DNA of 7,919 nucleotides from Candidatus Omnitrophota bacterium (lineage in GTDB: Bacteria; Omnitrophota; Gorgyraeia; Duberdicusellales; 4484-171), in assembly GCA_021735105.1 (NCBI GenBank), contig JAIPHS010000041.1, positions 1-7,919 of the forward strand. The letters run 5' to 3'. Numbering within the stretch: position 1 is the stretch's first letter; each line of letters starts with the position of its first letter. A program made the position numbers and the translations under genes. Shown piece by piece: positions 6,139 to 7,919 of this stretch. Below the pieces are notes generated by a model. That model was given only the letters and a program-made list of their open reading frames with translations, did no database searches and was not told the DNA's origin.

Positions 6139-7919
6139 ATGAGGATTTATGAGTTGGCTAAACAATTAGGCATCGATAGTAAAAAGTTGATCAATAAGTT
6201 AAAATCACTTAATTTTCCAGTGAAGAATCACATGTCTGTTGTAGATAAAGATACAGCAGAGGTTATAAAGCATGAAATAAAAGAACTAGACAGAAAAGAA
6301 ATAGAAGAAAATGTTATTGAGGTAATTTATCCGATAACAATTAAAGATCTAGCCATTAAATTGGGTAAAAAACCATCTCAGCTTCTTGCTGATTTATTTA
6401 AAAAGGGGAAGATGTTTACTATTAATCAAAATTTAAGTGAAAAAACCGCTAAAAATATTGCTTATAATTATAAAGTTAATTTAAAAGAAAAACCAAGCCA
6501 GGAAGAGCAGATTTTACATGTTGAACCAAAAAATCTTAAAAAAAGAGCCCCTATAGTTACCTTGATGGGCCATATTGATCATGGCAAAACTAGTATTTTA
6601 GATTATATTCGAAAGAGCAAAGTAACAAATCAAGAAACTGGCGGGATTACTCAACATATTGGAGCTTATCAAGTGAACCTCGACAAAGGAAAAATTAGTT
6701 TTCTAGATACACCGGGTCATGAGACTTTTACCCAGATGAGGGCAAGAGGCGCCAGCATTACTGATATTGTAATTATTGTTATTGCAGCTGATGATGGGAT
6801 AAAACCGCAAACAATTGAAGCTATTGATCATGCTAAGGCCGCTGATGTTCCGATAATTGTAGCAATTAATAAAATTGATAAAGCTAATGCTAATATTGAT
6901 ATGGTAAAGCAAGGTCTTTCTAAACAGGAATTAGTCCCTGAGGATTGGGGAGGAAAGACCACAACTGTAGAAGTTTCAGCTATAAAAGGAACGGGGATAG
7001 ATGAATTGCTTGATTTAATTTTGTTGGAAGCAGATGTAATGGAATTAAAAGCAGATTTTGGTCGTCCAGCAATTGGCATTGTTGTTGAAGGCCGTCTTTC
7101 CAAGGGCAAGGGAGCTTTAGCGACTATTCTTGTTAAAGAAGGAACTCTAGAGGTAGGGCAGTGGTGTGTGTGTGGAAAATATGGAGGAAAAATTAAGGCA
7201 ATGCATGATGATTTAGGTAATTTACAAGATAAGATTTTTCCCTCGGAGCCAATTGAAATTTTAGGTTTAAACGGTGTTCCCTCTCCAGGAGATAAATTAA
7301 TGGTGGCGCCTGATGAAAAAACAACTAAAGAAATTACAAAGAAAAAAATTGAAGCAGAAAAAAAGAAAAAAATTGCTCCAGCTACTCATTTGCGCCTTGA
7401 AGATTTACACAAAAAAATTAAACAGGGCGAGATAAAAAAACTAAAGATTATTTTAAAAGCAGATGTTGGAGGTACGCTTGAGGCTGTAGAGGGAGCCTTG
7501 GCTAAGATTTCTTCCCAGGAAGTAGAGCTATCGATTGTTCACAAGGGCGTAGGATTAATAAATTCTTCAGATGTACTTTTAGCCGAAGTTAGTGATTCTG
7601 TAGTAGTGGGTTTTAAGGTTACTGCAGATTCGCAGGCAAGAGATTTAGCTAAAAAGAAAGGAATAGAAGTTAGGACTTATCACATTATTTATGAGTTGAT
7701 AGATGATATTAAAGCAGCCCTAGAAGGATTGCTTACTCCGCATGTAAAAAAGACTTTTATGGGAAGAGCTAAGGTAAAGGCTGTGTTTAATGTTTCAAAA
7801 TCAGGAGTTATTGCAGGATCTCAAGTTGAAAAAGGCAAAATATTACGAGGAGCCCCATGTCAATTAACTCGTGGTAATGATCTTATTTTTGAAGGAAAAA
7901 TTGAAACCTTAAAACGATT
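6139..7919 (+). CDS. infB: Translation initiation factor IF-2, 3' end outside window
   Basis: GTPase that places initiator fMet-tRNA on the 30S subunit and promotes subunit joining. 593 codons are visible with no stop; by comparison with the family only roughly 40-50 residues are missing. Two IF2_N-type helical modules lie at about 1-50 (MRIYELAKQLGIDSKKLINK) and 65-112 (ITIKDLAIKLGKKPSQLLADL). The GTPase domain starts almost directly afterwards: G1 GHIDHGKT (144-151), G2 region GGITQHIGAY, G3 DTPGH (190-194), G4 NKID (244-247), G5 SAIKG (280-284). Domain II follows (GRPAIGIVVEGRLSKGKG), then a Lys-rich linker near 395-415, domain III (LKIILKADVGGTLEAVEGAL) and the start of domain IV (MGRAKVKAVFNVSKSGVIAGSQV). 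G1 has Ile where Val is usual (GHVDHGKT), a mild change. The long disordered linker common between the N-terminal modules and the G domain is nearly absent. No ylxR or ylxQ separates it from nusA. Confidence 0.96.
   Translation, partial: MRIYELAKQLGIDSKKLINKLKSLNFPVKNHMSVVDKDTAEVIKHEIKELDRKEIEENVIEVIYPITIKDLAIKLGKKPSQLLADLFKKGKMFTINQNLSEKTAKNIAYNYKVNLKEKPSQEEQILHVEPKNLKKRAPIVTLMGHIDHGKTSILDYIRKSKVTNQETGGITQHIGAYQVNLDKGKISFLDTPGHETFTQMRARGASITDIVIIVIAADDGIKPQTIEAIDHAKAADVPIIVAINKIDKANANIDMVKQGLSKQELVPEDWGGKTTTVEVSAIKGTGIDELLDLILLEADVMELKADFGRPAIGIVVEGRLSKGKGALATILVKEGTLEVGQWCVCGKYGGKIKAMHDDLGNLQDKIFPSEPIEILGLNGVPSPGDKLMVAPDEKTTKEITKKKIEAEKKKKIAPATHLRLEDLHKKIKQGEIKKLKIILKADVGGTLEAVEGALAKISSQEVELSIVHKGVGLINSSDVLLAEVSDSVVVGFKVTADSQARDLAKKKGIEVRTYHIIYELIDDIKAALEGLLTPHVKKTFMGRAKVKAVFNVSKSGVIAGSQVEKGKILRGAPCQLTRGNDLIFEGKIETLKR

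Noticed and set aside
6703..7109. Two overlapping minus-strand open frames opposite infB
   Set aside because: Opposite the G3-G5 motifs of IF2; they overlap each other in different frames and resemble no protein family.

Overview
The window is a continuous run of seven genes, all on the + strand and tightly packed. It opens inside an rseP-type membrane metalloprotease gene and closes inside infB, with ispG, a CpaF/TadA-type secretion ATPase, proS, rimP and nusA complete between them. The DNA is AT-rich (about one third G+C by eye), and the coding strand is rich in A and in Lys codons. There are no RNA genes, mobile elements, CRISPR arrays or long non-coding stretches; the largest gaps are about 40 bases.

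Layout. 1-885 is the C-terminal part of the site-2 protease, with its PDZ domain(s) and last zinc-ligand segment. 872-1918 is ispG (MEP isoprenoid pathway), overlapping rseP by 14 bases. 1911-3155 is the CpaF-like ATPase, overlapping ispG by 8 bases. 3170-4402 is a short prolyl-tRNA synthetase. 4383-4838 is rimP, overlapping proS by 20 bases. 4878-6098 is nusA, with a GTG start and a strong Shine-Dalgarno sequence. 6139 to the window end is infB. I see no terminator or convincing promoter inside, so this reads as one long transcript. It joins an envelope/isoprenoid block (rseP-ispG) to a translation/transcription block (proS-rimP-nusA-infB).

Organism. The rseP-ispG-proS-rimP-nusA-infB order is a widespread bacterial arrangement, seen for example in Firmicutes with polC and ylxR/ylxQ added. 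Here polC and ylxR/ylxQ are absent, a CpaF ATPase is inserted, ProRS lacks its editing domain, and IF2 has a very short N-terminus. This fits an AT-rich, uncultured diderm lineage; Omnitrophota (PVC-related) is my best guess, with low to moderate confidence. The CpaF gene and the Lys-rich composition do not decide it.

What deserves a second look: the lone CpaF ATPase sitting translationally coupled inside a housekeeping operon; a ProRS in which the INS editing domain is reduced to a four-cysteine, zinc-ribbon-like joint; and an IspG whose iron-sulphur ligands are intact but whose substrate-side signature segments (VQSM and RINPGN in typical members) are altered. I found no convincing evidence of an entirely new multi-gene system here.
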